The notes beneath the pieces were generated by a model, which made no database searches, had not been told where the DNA came from, and was given only the letters and a program-made list of their open reading frames with translations. Shown piece after piece: positions 32,468 through 40,601 of a stretch of DNA of 64,000 bases; positions within the stretch are counted from its first letter, which is position 1, and the number at the start of each line of letters is the position of its first letter. The DNA is from CAYQQQ01 sp964420125. Its GTDB lineage: Bacteria > Actinomycetota > Acidimicrobiia > Acidimicrobiales > Microtrichaceae. A program made the position numbers and the translations under genes. The stretch spans positions 73,442 through 137,441 of the forward strand of contig CAYQQQ010000012.1 of the NCBI GenBank assembly GCA_964420125.1, read 5' to 3'.

Positions 32468-34939
32468 ATGCCTGACACCGCTTCCACCGTTGCGCGCTCT
32501 GCACCCGGCACCGCGGGCGAACCCGCACCGTCCTCGGTCCGGGTGCCACCCCACAGCGTGGGTGCCGAGGAGTCGCTGCTCGGTGCCATGCTGCTGTCGG
32601 GCCACGCGGTGAACATGGTCTCCGACATCGTCACCGCCGAGGACTTCTACAAGCCGGCGCACCGACACGTGTTCGCCGCCATCCAGTCCCTGGCCGGCTC
32701 CGGTCAGGGGGTCGACCCGGTCACCGTGGCAGAGGAGCTCGATCGTGCCGGGTTGCTCGAGGCCTCCGGAGGGAAGGCGTCGTTGGTGAGCCTGCAGGCG
32801 CGCACCCCCGCCATCACCAACGCCGAGCACTACGCCCGCATCGTCGAGGAGAAGGCGCTGCTCCGTCGCCTCATCGTGGCGGCGAGCGACATCGCCGAGA
32901 TGGGCTTCGCTCCACGTGACTCCATCGAGAAGACCCTCGACGATGCCGAGAGCAGCATCTTCGCGGTCGCCCAGCGACGCCAGACCGACACCCTCGAGAA
33001 GCTCGACACGTTGGTGGACCGTGCCTTCGACACGATCGTGAAGCGCGCGGAGCAGGGATCCAGCGTCACCGGCACCCCCACAGGGTTCGCCGACCTCGAC
33101 AGCCTCCTGCTGGGCCTGCAACCGGGTGCGCTGATCGTGGTCGGTGCGCGCCCCGGCATGGGCAAGACGGCGTTCGCTCTGGGGTTGGCGGCCAACGCTG
33201 CGGTGCGGGAGAACCTGCCGGTGCTGTTCTTCTCGCTGGAGATGGGCCACCTCGAGATCACCGAGCGCCTCGTCGCCGCCGAAGCCAGCATCGACTCGAC
33301 GAAGCTCCGTACCGGGAACCTGTCCAAGAACGAGTGGACCCGCATCACCGGCGCCAGCGACCGTCTCGGAGCCGGTGCGATGTGGATCGACGACAACCCT
33401 GCAGTGACCCTCATGGAGATTCGTGCAAAGGCCCGACGGCTGCAGGACCGCGTGGGTGCTCCGTTGGGTCTGGTGGTGGTCGACTACCTCCAGCTCATGC
33501 AGGGCCGGACATCGGCCGAGAGCCGTCAGGTCGAGGTGGCGGAGATCAGCAGAGGCCTCAAGGTGCTGGCCCGTGAGCTGCAGGCACCTGTGCTCGCGCT
33601 GTCGCAGCTCTCCCGGCAGCTGGAGCAGCGCTCCGACAAGCGACCGGGCCTCGCGGATCTGCGCGAGTCGGGTTGCATGCCCGCCGACACCCGGCTCCGA
33701 CGTGCGGACGACAACACCGAGGTGTCGCTCGGCGAGCTCGTGGCCTCGGGCGCGAGGGACGTGCCGGTGTGGAGCCTCGACCACGACTGGCGTCTGGTGC
33801 CCGCCACGCTGACGCATGCCTACTCCAGCGGGTTCAAGGAGGTCTTCCAACTCCGACTCGCCTCCGGTCGGGTGGTCGAGGCTACGGCCAACCATCCCTT
33901 CCGCACCGTGCTGGGATGGCGAAGGCTGGACGAGCTGGGCGTCGGCAGCCGCATCGCGGTGCCGCGGGTGCTTCCCTCGGCGGACCACGTGCGTTCCGTC
34001 GATCCCTCCGACCTGCCTGTGCTGGCGGCCGAGATGGTCGCGACGGGGGTGGTGGCCGAGAGGGTCCATGCCCTGCCCGACGAGGAGCTGGCCGAGGTGC
34101 TCGCCGAGGTGTTCGCCCGCATCGGGTACCTCTCGGTGTCCCAGCTCCGTGGCCGTCCGCACGTCCGGCTCGCCGCCACCACCGGTTCCCGCAGCCTCAT
34201 CGACGACCTCCAGGCCCTGCTGCTCCGATTCGGCATCCAGGGACGCATCACCGACATCGGTCGCAACACGCCACGGTGGCGTCTGTGGATCCACGGGGTC
34301 GACCAGCAGCGGGAGTTCCTGGAGCGCGTCGGCGTCGGCGCGTCCCGACACGCCGACGCGGTCGTCGCGCTCGGGGCTCTGCGGGGGACGGCTGCCAACC
34401 CCAACGTCGACACCGTGCCGTGGGAGGTGCGCGATCTCGTGGTCGCCGAGCTGGACCGGCTGGGCATGACCCAGCGCGACCTCGCCGGAGTCTTGGGCGA
34501 GCAGTACTGCGGCGGCTACCTGCTGGGCACCGAGAACCGCCCTCGATCCTCGAGCCGCGACCGACTGGCCAGGATCGCCGAAGCCACGGGGAGCAAGGAG
34601 CTGGCAGCACTGGCGGGGTCCGACGTGCTCTGGGACGAGGTCGTCGCCATCACCTCCGTCGGGGAGCAGGAGGTGTTCGACGCCACGGTCGCCGGCACGC
34701 ACAACTTCATCGCCAACGGCATCGTCGCCCACAACTCGATCGAGCAGGACGCGGACGTGGTGATGTTCCTGTACCGCGACGAGAAGTACAACCCCGACTC
34801 ACCCGACAAGGGCAGCGCCGAGGTCATCGTCGCGAAGCACCGTTCGGGGCCTGTGGGCACGTGTCGGTTGGTGTTCATCGACAACTACGCCACCTTCAAG
34901 AGCGCCGCAGCCTCCTACGTCAGCGGCGACCCCGAGTGA
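32468..34939 (+). CDS. dnaB: Replicative DNA helicase DnaB, interrupted by an intein
   Basis: Hexameric helicase that unwinds DNA at the fork. The first 402 residues hold the N-terminal DnaG-interaction domain (VPPHSVGAEESLLGAML) and the RecA-like core with GARPGMGKT at 226–234, FFSLEM, and VVVDYLQLMQG as Walker B. After LADLRESG the frame enters a 354-residue intein (residues 403–756) and resumes at SIEQDADVVMFLYRDEKY. Mature helicase would be about 469 residues, normal length. The frame is open throughout, so protein splicing is required for function. Confidence 0.96.
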   Translation: MPDTASTVARSAPGTAGEPAPSSVRVPPHSVGAEESLLGAMLLSGHAVNMVSDIVTAEDFYKPAHRHVFAAIQSLAGSGQGVDPVTVAEELDRAGLLEASGGKASLVSLQARTPAITNAEHYARIVEEKALLRRLIVAASDIAEMGFAPRDSIEKTLDDAESSIFAVAQRRQTDTLEKLDTLVDRAFDTIVKRAEQGSSVTGTPTGFADLDSLLLGLQPGALIVVGARPGMGKTAFALGLAANAAVRENLPVLFFSLEMGHLEITERLVAAEASIDSTKLRTGNLSKNEWTRITGASDRLGAGAMWIDDNPAVTLMEIRAKARRLQDRVGAPLGLVVVDYLQLMQGRTSAESRQVEVAEISRGLKVLARELQAPVLALSQLSRQLEQRSDKRPGLADLRESGCMPADTRLRRADDNTEVSLGELVASGARDVPVWSLDHDWRLVPATLTHAYSSGFKEVFQLRLASGRVVEATANHPFRTVLGWRRLDELGVGSRIAVPRVLPSADHVRSVDPSDLPVLAAEMVATGVVAERVHALPDEELAEVLAEVFARIGYLSVSQLRGRPHVRLAATTGSRSLIDDLQALLLRFGIQGRITDIGRNTPRWRLWIHGVDQQREFLERVGVGASRHADAVVALGALRGTAANPNVDTVPWEVRDLVVAELDRLGMTQRDLAGVLGEQYCGGYLLGTENRPRSSSRDRLARIAEATGSKELAALAGSDVLWDEVVAITSVGEQEVFDATVAGTHNFIANGIVAHNSIEQDADVVMFLYRDEKYNPDSPDKGSAEVIVAKHRSGPVGTCRLVFIDNYATFKSAAASYVSGDPE
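33674..34735 (+). mobile_element. Intein in DnaB with degenerate homing-endonuclease domain
   Basis: Residues 403–756 of the dnaB product. The intein begins with Cys (CMPADTRL), has the block B motif TANHPFRT, block F-like FDATVAGTHNFIANG and ends VAHN, followed by Ser as the +1 nucleophile: a complete splicing set. It is inserted between ESG and SIEQDAD, a known DnaB intein site. The ~200-residue middle has the outline of a LAGLIDADG endonuclease, but both catalytic Asp positions look lost (LAAEMVATGVV and VFARIGYLSV where an acidic residue is expected). Splicing is probably active and homing dead. Confidence 0.88.
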
Positions 34940-34971
34940 TCGCACTCGATGAGGGTCGAGCCCGGACGCGG

Positions 34972-34999
34972 ATGAGGGGGGCCTTGCGGCCCCCCTCAT
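34972..34999 (+). terminator. Strong hairpin terminator after dnaB
   Basis: Perfect 12-bp stem: ATGAGGGGGGCC and GGCCCCCCTCAT around a TTGC loop, 33 bases after the dnaB stop. No long T-run follows, as is common in GC-rich Actinobacteria. Confidence 0.75.
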
Positions 35000-35362
35000 G
35001 CGCTTTCCAGTTCCGGTGTGATCGATGCTCACACCGCTGTCTGGCGTCCACGGAGGCTACGAGGTTCGCCCCACCCCAGTTCCGTGGTACGTCAGGGGGT
35101 CGGTTTCGCTACTTGCTCCCCGCCGATTGAGCGACCACATGGACCCGCCCGGGCCCCAGCGTCGGCGGTTCAACGCATCCCCTTTGTGCCTTGTGGTACC
35201 CGATGACTGAATACGTTTTTCCGTCTCGGGTCAACCGTTTGTTGGGGGAGTTGGACAACCGTTCGCCTCAGCGCCACCTTCGGTGCACTCAAGACCGCGG
35301 TGAGTGCTGGACTGCCATGATGGCTGGTCGTCGTGCCGGAGGAGCGGTCGCCCCGGACCTGG
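35000..35362. other. Unassigned intergenic stretch
   Basis: About 360 bp between the dnaB terminator and the end of the VOC gene. Open frames on both strands exist but lack family similarity, ribosome sites or a –10 pattern. The segment around 35200–35225 (TGAATACGTTTTTCC) is visibly AT-richer than its surroundings. No tRNA or known ncRNA was recognised. It may hold a decayed gene or an unrecognised RNA. Confidence 0.5.
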
Positions 35363-35926
35363 TCACTTCCGAGGAGATGGCATCCAGCTCGGGCGCGAGC
35401 GGGTCGCCTCGTGGGCCCGGAACCCGGTGGCCAGGCCGTCGTGATCGGGGTCGGGGTGCAACAGGACCGCCTCGGCCCGGGCGCGATCGCTGTCGTCCAG
35501 CTGGCGCGTGTCGAGGCACCACTCCACCAGCGTCCCGTTGTTGTCGTTGGTGTAGATCGAGCGGCAGAACTCGTGGTCGATCTCGAGTGCATCGAGGCCG
35601 ACGTCCAGCCAGCGCTTGAGCGCGGCATCGAGGTGGGACTCGTCCACCGCCGTGAACGCGAGGTGGTTCACCCAGTCCGGCAGACCCACCGCACGGGACA
35701 TCGCGCCGTCCACCGGGGGATAGTCGCCGTGCAGCTCCCAGAAGGCCAGGAGGCCGCCCTCGGCCCCGAAGCCGTCGTCGGTGTCGTAGAAGACGTGCTT
35801 GGCCCACCCGCCCTCGGGGGTGGGGTTGACCATCACCTTGGCGAGGGTGAACCCCATCGCCCCGGTGTAGAAGCGGTGCGTCGAGGCCAGGTCCGCAGTG
35901 GCCAGCGCGACGTGGTGGAAGCTCAT
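35363..35926 (-). CDS. VOC (glyoxalase/dioxygenase) family protein
   Basis: The 187-residue protein has two vicinal-oxygen-chelate modules: SFHHVALATADLASTHRFYT at the start, and VNHLAFTAVDESHLDAALKR in the second half, ending near SIYTNDNNGTLVEWCLDT where a Glu metal ligand is expected. His and Glu residues fit a divalent-metal site. The family covers glyoxalases, extradiol dioxygenases and antibiotic-binding proteins, and the substrate is not evident. The ATG at 35926 follows GAGGGG. Its neighbour aat appears unrelated. Confidence 0.85.
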   Translation of the reverse strand: MSFHHVALATADLASTHRFYTGAMGFTLAKVMVNPTPEGGWAKHVFYDTDDGFGAEGGLLAFWELHGDYPPVDGAMSRAVGLPDWVNHLAFTAVDESHLDAALKRWLDVGLDALEIDHEFCRSIYTNDNNGTLVEWCLDTRQLDDSDRARAEAVLLHPDPDHDGLATGFRAHEATRSRPSWMPSPRK

Positions 35927-36003
35927 CGTGTGTCCCCTCGGAACAGGGACCGCCCCCGGCGTTGGCGGCCCGTCGCCGTGCCCACAGACTCCCACGACCT
36001 CGA

Positions 36004-36660
36004 TCAGAAATCGAGGGGGCTTGATCGGATCGCCACCTGGAGGCGTCGCACGTACTCGGCCCGGGCGAGCTCCATCGCCCCGAGCGAGGCCAGGTGCGGC
36101 GTCTGCCACTGGACGTCCAGCAAGGCTGCAGGGGAGTCGCGCATGCGCTCGACCAGGTGCATGAGCGCCACCTTGGACGCGTCGGCCGCGAGGTGGAACA
36201 TCGACTCGCCGGCGAAGAACGCGCCGATCGCCACCCCGTAGAGCCCACCGACCAGTTCGCCGTGGTACCAGGACTCCACGCTGTGTGCCCACCCGAGGTC
36301 GTGCAGGCGGGTGTAGGCATCGACGATGTCCCGGGTGATCCAGCCGTGGGGGCGTCTCGGATCGGCGCAGCGCTGCACCACCTCGGCGAAGCAGCGGTCG
36401 ACGGTGACCTCGTAGCGTCGGGCTGACTGGCGCATGCTGCGGGTGATGCGCAGGCGGGTGGGGGGGAGCACGGCCCGGGGATCCGGCGACCACCAGCCGA
36501 TCATGTGGCGGCGACCGACGGGCATGGGGAACACGCCCGCCTTGTAGGCGCTCAGGAGGGTTCCCGGCTCCAGGTCGCCGCCGACCGCCACCGGCCCCTC
36601 CACTTCGGCGTCCTCCAGCGGCGGAAACGTCCAGCGCGACGGCGGTGGCTCGATCGGCAC
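36004..36660 (-). CDS. aat: Leucyl/phenylalanyl-tRNA–protein transferase
   Basis: Adds Leu or Phe to proteins with N-terminal Arg or Lys, marking them for ClpS–ClpAP degradation (N-degron pathway). The 218-residue protein has the family motifs FPPLEDAEVEGPVAVGGDL, YKAGVFPM, WWSPDPRAVL, GWITRDIVDAYTRLHDLGWA and the catalytic-site segment GVAIGAFFAGESMFH. The start is GTG at 36660, with TAGGAT six bases upstream on the minus strand, so the transcript is probably leaderless. No clpS or clpA lies in the window. Confidence 0.95.
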   Translation of the reverse strand: MPIEPPPSRWTFPPLEDAEVEGPVAVGGDLEPGTLLSAYKAGVFPMPVGRRHMIGWWSPDPRAVLPPTRLRITRSMRQSARRYEVTVDRCFAEVVQRCADPRRPHGWITRDIVDAYTRLHDLGWAHSVESWYHGELVGGLYGVAIGAFFAGESMFHLAADASKVALMHLVERMRDSPAALLDVQWQTPHLASLGAMELARAEYVRRLQVAIRSSPLDF

Positions 36661-36666
36661 CTGCTC

Positions 36667-36672
36667 ATCCTA
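36667..36672 (-). promoter_or_regulatory. Leaderless –10 of aat
   Basis: TAGGAT on the minus strand, six bases before the GTG at 36660. Confidence 0.55.
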
Positions 36673-36709
36673 GGAAGACCCCTGGGGCCCGCCACTCAGC
36701 GGGTCGGGG

Positions 36710-37564
36710 TCAGCGCGCGTAGTCGTAGAAGCCCGAGCCGGTCTTCCGACCGAGCTGTCCCGCGCTCACCATGCGGCGGAGCACCGGGACTGCTGCGTAG
36801 TTGGGATCGCGGAACTCCTCGTACAGCGCGTCGAGGATGGCCACCGAGGTGTCCAGGCCCACGAGGTCGAGCAGCGCGAGCGGTCCCATCGGGAAGTTGC
36901 ACCCGCCCTTCATTGCGGCGTCGATGTCCTCTGCGCTGGCCGTGCCCGACTCGAGCATCCGCACGGCGTTGTTGAGGTAGGGGAAGAGGAGCGCGTTGAC
37001 GATGAAACCCGCGCGGTCCTTCACCTCCACCGGGGTCTTGCCGCAGGCCTCGGCGAACGCCCGGGCGGCAGCCACCGTGTCGGTCGACGCCGTGATCGGT
37101 GTGACGATCTCGACCAGGCTCATCATGGGTGCCGGGTTGAAGAAGTGGACGCCCACCACCTTGTCGGCACGGTGGGTGGCCACCGCCATCTCGACCACAG
37201 GAAGGGTCGAGGTGTTGGTGGCGAGGATCGCGTCGGGCTTGCAGATGCTGTCGAGCTCGGCGAACAGCGGCTTCTTCACCTCGAGGTCCTCGACGACGGA
37301 CTCGATCACCAGGTCGCACTCGACCAGGTCGCCGAGGTGGTCGGTGGCCTTGACGCGCTCGGCGACGGCATCGGCGTCGGCCTGGTCGAGCTTGCCACGC
37401 TCCACCTGCTTGGCCAGCGACTTCTTCAGGCCCTCCAGCATCGCGTCCGCCGTCTCCTGCTGTCGGGAGCGGAGCACCACCTCGTGTCCCGACTTCGCGG
37501 CGACCTCCGCGATGCCCGAACCCATGATGCCCGACCCGAGAATCCCCACACGTTCGATCGTCAT
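36710..37564 (-). CDS. 3-hydroxybutyryl-CoA dehydrogenase
   Basis: NAD(P)-dependent oxidation or reduction at the 3-hydroxyacyl-CoA step, in butyrate-type or polyhydroxyalkanoate metabolism. The 284-residue protein has the Rossmann motif VGILGSGIMGSGIAEVAA, DLVIESVVEDLEVK, the catalytic-region ATNTSTLPV and VGVHFFNPAP (His), and the C-terminal PYLNNAVRMLESG and GCNFPMGPLALLDLVGLD segments. It is single-domain, not a FadB-type fusion, resembling FadB2/Hbd. The ATG at 37564 has TAACCT seven bases upstream, a leaderless pattern. It is divergent from the S51-like gene. Confidence 0.93.
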   Translation of the reverse strand: MTIERVGILGSGIMGSGIAEVAAKSGHEVVLRSRQQETADAMLEGLKKSLAKQVERGKLDQADADAVAERVKATDHLGDLVECDLVIESVVEDLEVKKPLFAELDSICKPDAILATNTSTLPVVEMAVATHRADKVVGVHFFNPAPMMSLVEIVTPITASTDTVAAARAFAEACGKTPVEVKDRAGFIVNALLFPYLNNAVRMLESGTASAEDIDAAMKGGCNFPMGPLALLDLVGLDTSVAILDALYEEFRDPNYAAVPVLRRMVSAGQLGRKTGSGFYDYAR

Positions 37565-37571
37565 GCGGCGC

Positions 37572-37577
37572 AGGTTA
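37572..37577 (-). promoter_or_regulatory. Leaderless –10 of the hydroxybutyryl-CoA dehydrogenase gene
   Basis: TAACCT on the minus strand, seven bases before the ATG at 37564. Confidence 0.5.
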
Positions 37578-37616
37578 CCGATCGGTAGCTCCGTGGTACC
37601 AAGTCCAGCGGGCAGG

Positions 37617-38309
37617 ATGGACGTCGTGAGCGGCACCCTGGCACTGATCGGCGGCGGCGAGTTCCGACCGGAGAGCACCTTCGAGTCGACGCTCTTCCCG
37701 GCTGGCTGCACCGTCCACCTGCTGCCGACGGCGCAGGCCTACGAGAACCCCACGGCGACGCTGGAGGGGGCCCGAGTCCGATGTGCGGAGCTGGGTGTCA
37801 CGCCGAGGGTGGTCGAGGCGTACACCCGTCCGCACGCCTTCGACCAGGGCCTGGCGGCGGAGGTCGCCTCGGCGACCCATCTCTACGTCCTCGGCGGCTC
37901 GCCCATGCACCTCCGGTCGGTGCTCCTCGAGTCCCCGCTGCTGGCGGCCCTCGTGGCCACCTGGCAGCGGGGGTCGACCGCGGCGGTGTCCGGTGAGGCG
38001 GCCTCGGTGCTCTGCAGCCACATGGTCGACAGCCGGGGTGGCGCGTACACCGTAGGTCTCGGGTTGATCACCGCGATGACGGTCATCCCTCGTCACGACA
38101 CGTGGTCGCCCGACAAGCTGCACCGCACCGTCCGCCTCGCGGCAGCCGACCAGGTGGTCGTGGGCATCGACGAGTGCACGGCACTCGTGCGCGCTTCCGA
38201 CGGCGGCTGGTCCGTCGAGGGGGCCGGAGGCGTGCACGTCTACGAGGGCGGTCACCTCCGCGACCTCCACTCCCTCCCCCACGCGCTCAACCCCGACGCC
38301 GGCATCTGA
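37617..38309 (+). CDS. Peptidase S51 / cyanophycinase-like protein
   Basis: The 230-residue protein has the class I glutamine-amidotransferase-like fold of the S51 family: LALIGGGEFRP at the start, VHLLPTAQAYENP, HLYVLGGSPMHLRSVL and GLGLITAMTVIPRHDTW. The segment that normally holds the GxSAG nucleophile reads AAVSGEAASVL, so the catalytic Ser is not in its usual place. It may be non-proteolytic. GTG at 37626 is an alternative start with AGGATGG before it. Confidence 0.72.
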   Translation: MDVVSGTLALIGGGEFRPESTFESTLFPAGCTVHLLPTAQAYENPTATLEGARVRCAELGVTPRVVEAYTRPHAFDQGLAAEVASATHLYVLGGSPMHLRSVLLESPLLAALVATWQRGSTAAVSGEAASVLCSHMVDSRGGAYTVGLGLITAMTVIPRHDTWSPDKLHRTVRLAAADQVVVGIDECTALVRASDGGWSVEGAGGVHVYEGGHLRDLHSLPHALNPDAGI

Positions 38310-38348
38310 GACCGCCCGGCAGGGCGGTGGGATGTCAGGGCCAGCGGT

Positions 38349-39221
38349 TCAGCCGCCCCCCGCGTCGCCGGCGACGACGGGCCCCTCGGAGATCGTGACC
38401 TCCTCGATCACCACGGCCTTCTTGGGCTGCTCGTCTGTCCCTCCGTAGCCCCCGATCGCGTCCACGACCTCGCGGCCCTCGGTCACCTCGCCGAATCGGG
38501 TGTACTGCGGGCCGAGTCGTGCCCCGCCTCCCGGGAGCACCACGAAGAACTGGCTTCCTCCTGTGTCCGGCCCGGCGTTGGCCATGGCGAGGGAGTAGTC
38601 GGTGTAGGCATCGCTCGACTCGGGCAGCTCGTCGGGGATGTTGTAGCCCAGCTCGTTGTCGCCCCAGGGCTCGCCGTCGCCGTCGCCGGCCTGGATGACG
38701 AACCCGGGGACGATGCGATGGAACGGGACGCCGTCGAAGTAGTGGTATCGGCTCAGCACCACGAAGTTGTTGACCGCCACCGGTGCGGCCTCGGCATCCA
38801 GCGCTGCGGTGAAATCCCCCTCGGAGGTCGAGAACGTGGCCGAGTAGGAGTGCTCGCCGGGCTGGATGCACGTGGGTGGAGCTCCGGCGAAGACCTGCAC
38901 CCGCTGAGCGGTCCCCTCCGCCGGTGGACAGGGGGTCTCGCCGGACAGGGTGATCCCCTCGGGCGGCGGTGGGAGCGCGACCGCTCCGGTCGAGGTGGTC
39001 GTCGTGGAGCCGTCGGCGTCCTCCTCCCCGTCGCCTCGGGTGAAGACGAGCACGACGGCGGCCACCACCGCCAGCACGGCGACGGTGCCGAGGATCACCG
39101 GTGTTCGACGGTTGCCACGAACGCCCCTGCCACGAGGGCCGGGGCCCTTGCCACCCAGGGCTTTCCGGGCGGCGTCCCTGTTCTGCTGCTGACGAGCGCG
39201 CTTGTCGGCGTTGGTACCCAC
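38349..39221 (-). CDS. Membrane-anchored cyclophilin-type peptidyl-prolyl isomerase
   Basis: A basic N-terminus (NADKRARQQQNRDAARKALG) precedes one membrane helix (VILGTVAVLAVVAAVVLVF) and a Thr-rich linker. The cyclophilin domain follows, with VNNFVVLSRYHYFDGVPFHR, FVIQAGDGDG, SLAMANAGPDTGGSQFFVV and FGEVTEGREVVDAI. The key catalytic Arg (FHR) and the substrate-loop QFF are present. It probably assists folding of exported proteins. Length is 290 residues. The GTG at 39221 has no ribosome site but TACGCT lies eight bases upstream. Confidence 0.88.
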   Translation of the reverse strand: MGTNADKRARQQQNRDAARKALGGKGPGPRGRGVRGNRRTPVILGTVAVLAVVAAVVLVFTRGDGEEDADGSTTTTSTGAVALPPPPEGITLSGETPCPPAEGTAQRVQVFAGAPPTCIQPGEHSYSATFSTSEGDFTAALDAEAAPVAVNNFVVLSRYHYFDGVPFHRIVPGFVIQAGDGDGEPWGDNELGYNIPDELPESSDAYTDYSLAMANAGPDTGGSQFFVVLPGGGARLGPQYTRFGEVTEGREVVDAIGGYGGTDEQPKKAVVIEEVTISEGPVVAGDAGGG

Positions 39222-39229
39222 GGCGGGGG

Positions 39230-39235
39230 AGCGTA
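39230..39235 (-). promoter_or_regulatory. Leaderless –10 of the cyclophilin gene
   Basis: TACGCT on the minus strand, eight bases before the GTG at 39221. Confidence 0.5.
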
Positions 39236-39289
39236 CCGACACGGGCGCCCGTCCGCAGATTCGGCTACGGAGCCTCTCAGGGCGCCGTG

Positions 39290-39295
39290 TAGCGT
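39290..39295 (+). promoter_or_regulatory. Leaderless –10 of the aspartokinase gene
   Basis: TAGCGT, eight bases before the GTG at 39304. Confidence 0.5.
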
Positions 39296-39303
39296 GGGAA
39301 CCC

Positions 39304-40527
39304 GTGGCATTGCTGGTCCAGAAGTTCGGCGGAACCTCCGTGGCCGATCCGGAACGCATCCGCGAGGTGGCGAACCACGTCGCCCGGTGCCGTCGTCGAG
39401 GTGATCTGGTGGTGCTCGTGGTCTCGGCCATGGGCAAGGAGACCGACGAGCTGCTGCGGTTGGCCGGCGACGTCTCCGAGCGCCGACCCGGCCGGGAGAT
39501 GGACATGCTCATCACCGCAGGTGAGCGCAAGGCGATCGCCCTGGTGTCGATGGCGCTGCACGACGTCGGCGTGCCCTCGGAGAGCTACACGGGGAGCCAG
39601 GCGGGGTTCGTCACCGACACCAACCACTCCAACGCCAAGATCATCGACGTGCGGGCAGACCGCATCAGCGCAGCGCTCGACGCCGGCCGCGTCCCGGTCG
39701 TGGCGGGCGCTCAGGGGGTCTCCACCGACAACGACGTGACCTTCCTCGGCAGGGGCGGGTCCGACACGACCGCCGTCGCGCTGGCCAAGGCGCTCGGAGC
39801 CGATGCGTGCGAGCTCTACACCGATGTCTCCGGTGTGTTCACCACCGACCCGAGAGTCGTGCCCGAGGCTCGTCGGATGCACGCCATCTCCTTCGACGAG
39901 ATGCTCGAGATGACCGCCGCCGGCTGTCCGAAGCCGGCGATGCGCTCCGTCGAGTACGCCCACCGCCACAACGTCCCGCTCCACGTGCGTTCCGCCTTCA
40001 CCTGGGAACCGGGCACGTGGGTGACCGAGGAGGATCCCCGCATGGAAGCCGCACTGATCCGAGCCGTGGTCGCGGACGACTCCGAGGCCAAGGTCACCGT
40101 CGCCGGCGTGCCGGACCGGCCGGGCATCGCGGCGTCGCTGTTCCGTCACCTCGCCGACGCAGACGTCAACGTCGACATGATCGTCCAGAACGTCTCCACC
40201 GGTGGAGTCACCGACATCAGCTTCACGGTTCCCCGTTCCCAGCTCGAGCACGCCATGGAGATCTGCGAGGAACAGCGTCGCCTGATGGGGGCTGCCGGGG
40301 TGAGCAGCGACCACGCCATCGCCAAGGTGTCGGTCATCGGTGCCGGGATGAAGTCGCATCCGGGCGTCGCCGCCAGGATGTTCGAGACGCTGGCCTCCCA
40401 CGGCATCAACATCGAGATGATCTCGACCTCTGCCATCCGCATCAGTTGCGTGGTGGGTGAAGGCGACTCCGATCGTGCGGTGCAGGTCCTCCACGCCGCC
40501 TACGAGCTGGACCAGAGCGAGCTCTGA
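39304..40527 (+). CDS. lysC: Aspartokinase
   Basis: Phosphorylates aspartate, the entry to lysine, threonine, methionine and diaminopimelate synthesis. The 407-residue protein has ALLVQKFGGTSVADPERI, LVVLVVSAMGKETDELLRL, FLGRGGSDTTAVALA and the CELYTDVSGVFTTDPR segment, followed by two C-terminal ACT domains (VAGVPDRPGIAASLF and VSVIGAGMKSHPGVAARMF) for feedback control. TAGCGT (39290–39295) lies eight bases before the GTG. In many Actinobacteria ask and asd are adjacent; here the hemW gene lies between them. Confidence 0.96.
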   Translation: MALLVQKFGGTSVADPERIREVANHVARCRRRGDLVVLVVSAMGKETDELLRLAGDVSERRPGREMDMLITAGERKAIALVSMALHDVGVPSESYTGSQAGFVTDTNHSNAKIIDVRADRISAALDAGRVPVVAGAQGVSTDNDVTFLGRGGSDTTAVALAKALGADACELYTDVSGVFTTDPRVVPEARRMHAISFDEMLEMTAAGCPKPAMRSVEYAHRHNVPLHVRSAFTWEPGTWVTEEDPRMEAALIRAVVADDSEAKVTVAGVPDRPGIAASLFRHLADADVNVDMIVQNVSTGGVTDISFTVPRSQLEHAMEICEEQRRLMGAAGVSSDHAIAKVSVIGAGMKSHPGVAARMFETLASHGINIEMISTSAIRISCVVGEGDSDRAVQVLHAAYELDQSEL

Positions 40528-40601
40528 CCACCACTCGGGGCGGGGCGGACACGGGCGTCGTGCCGGGGCCGGACCTCCTGCTGGGCGCTCGTCCGGCCGC
40601 C

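Noticed and set aside
35060..35085. TΨC-like GAGGTTCGCCCC suggesting a tRNA
   Set aside because: No matching acceptor, D or anticodon stems could be built around it.
35191..35619. Plus-strand frame starting MWYPMTEYVFPSRV
   Set aside because: Mostly antisense to the VOC gene, no ribosome site, no recognised family.
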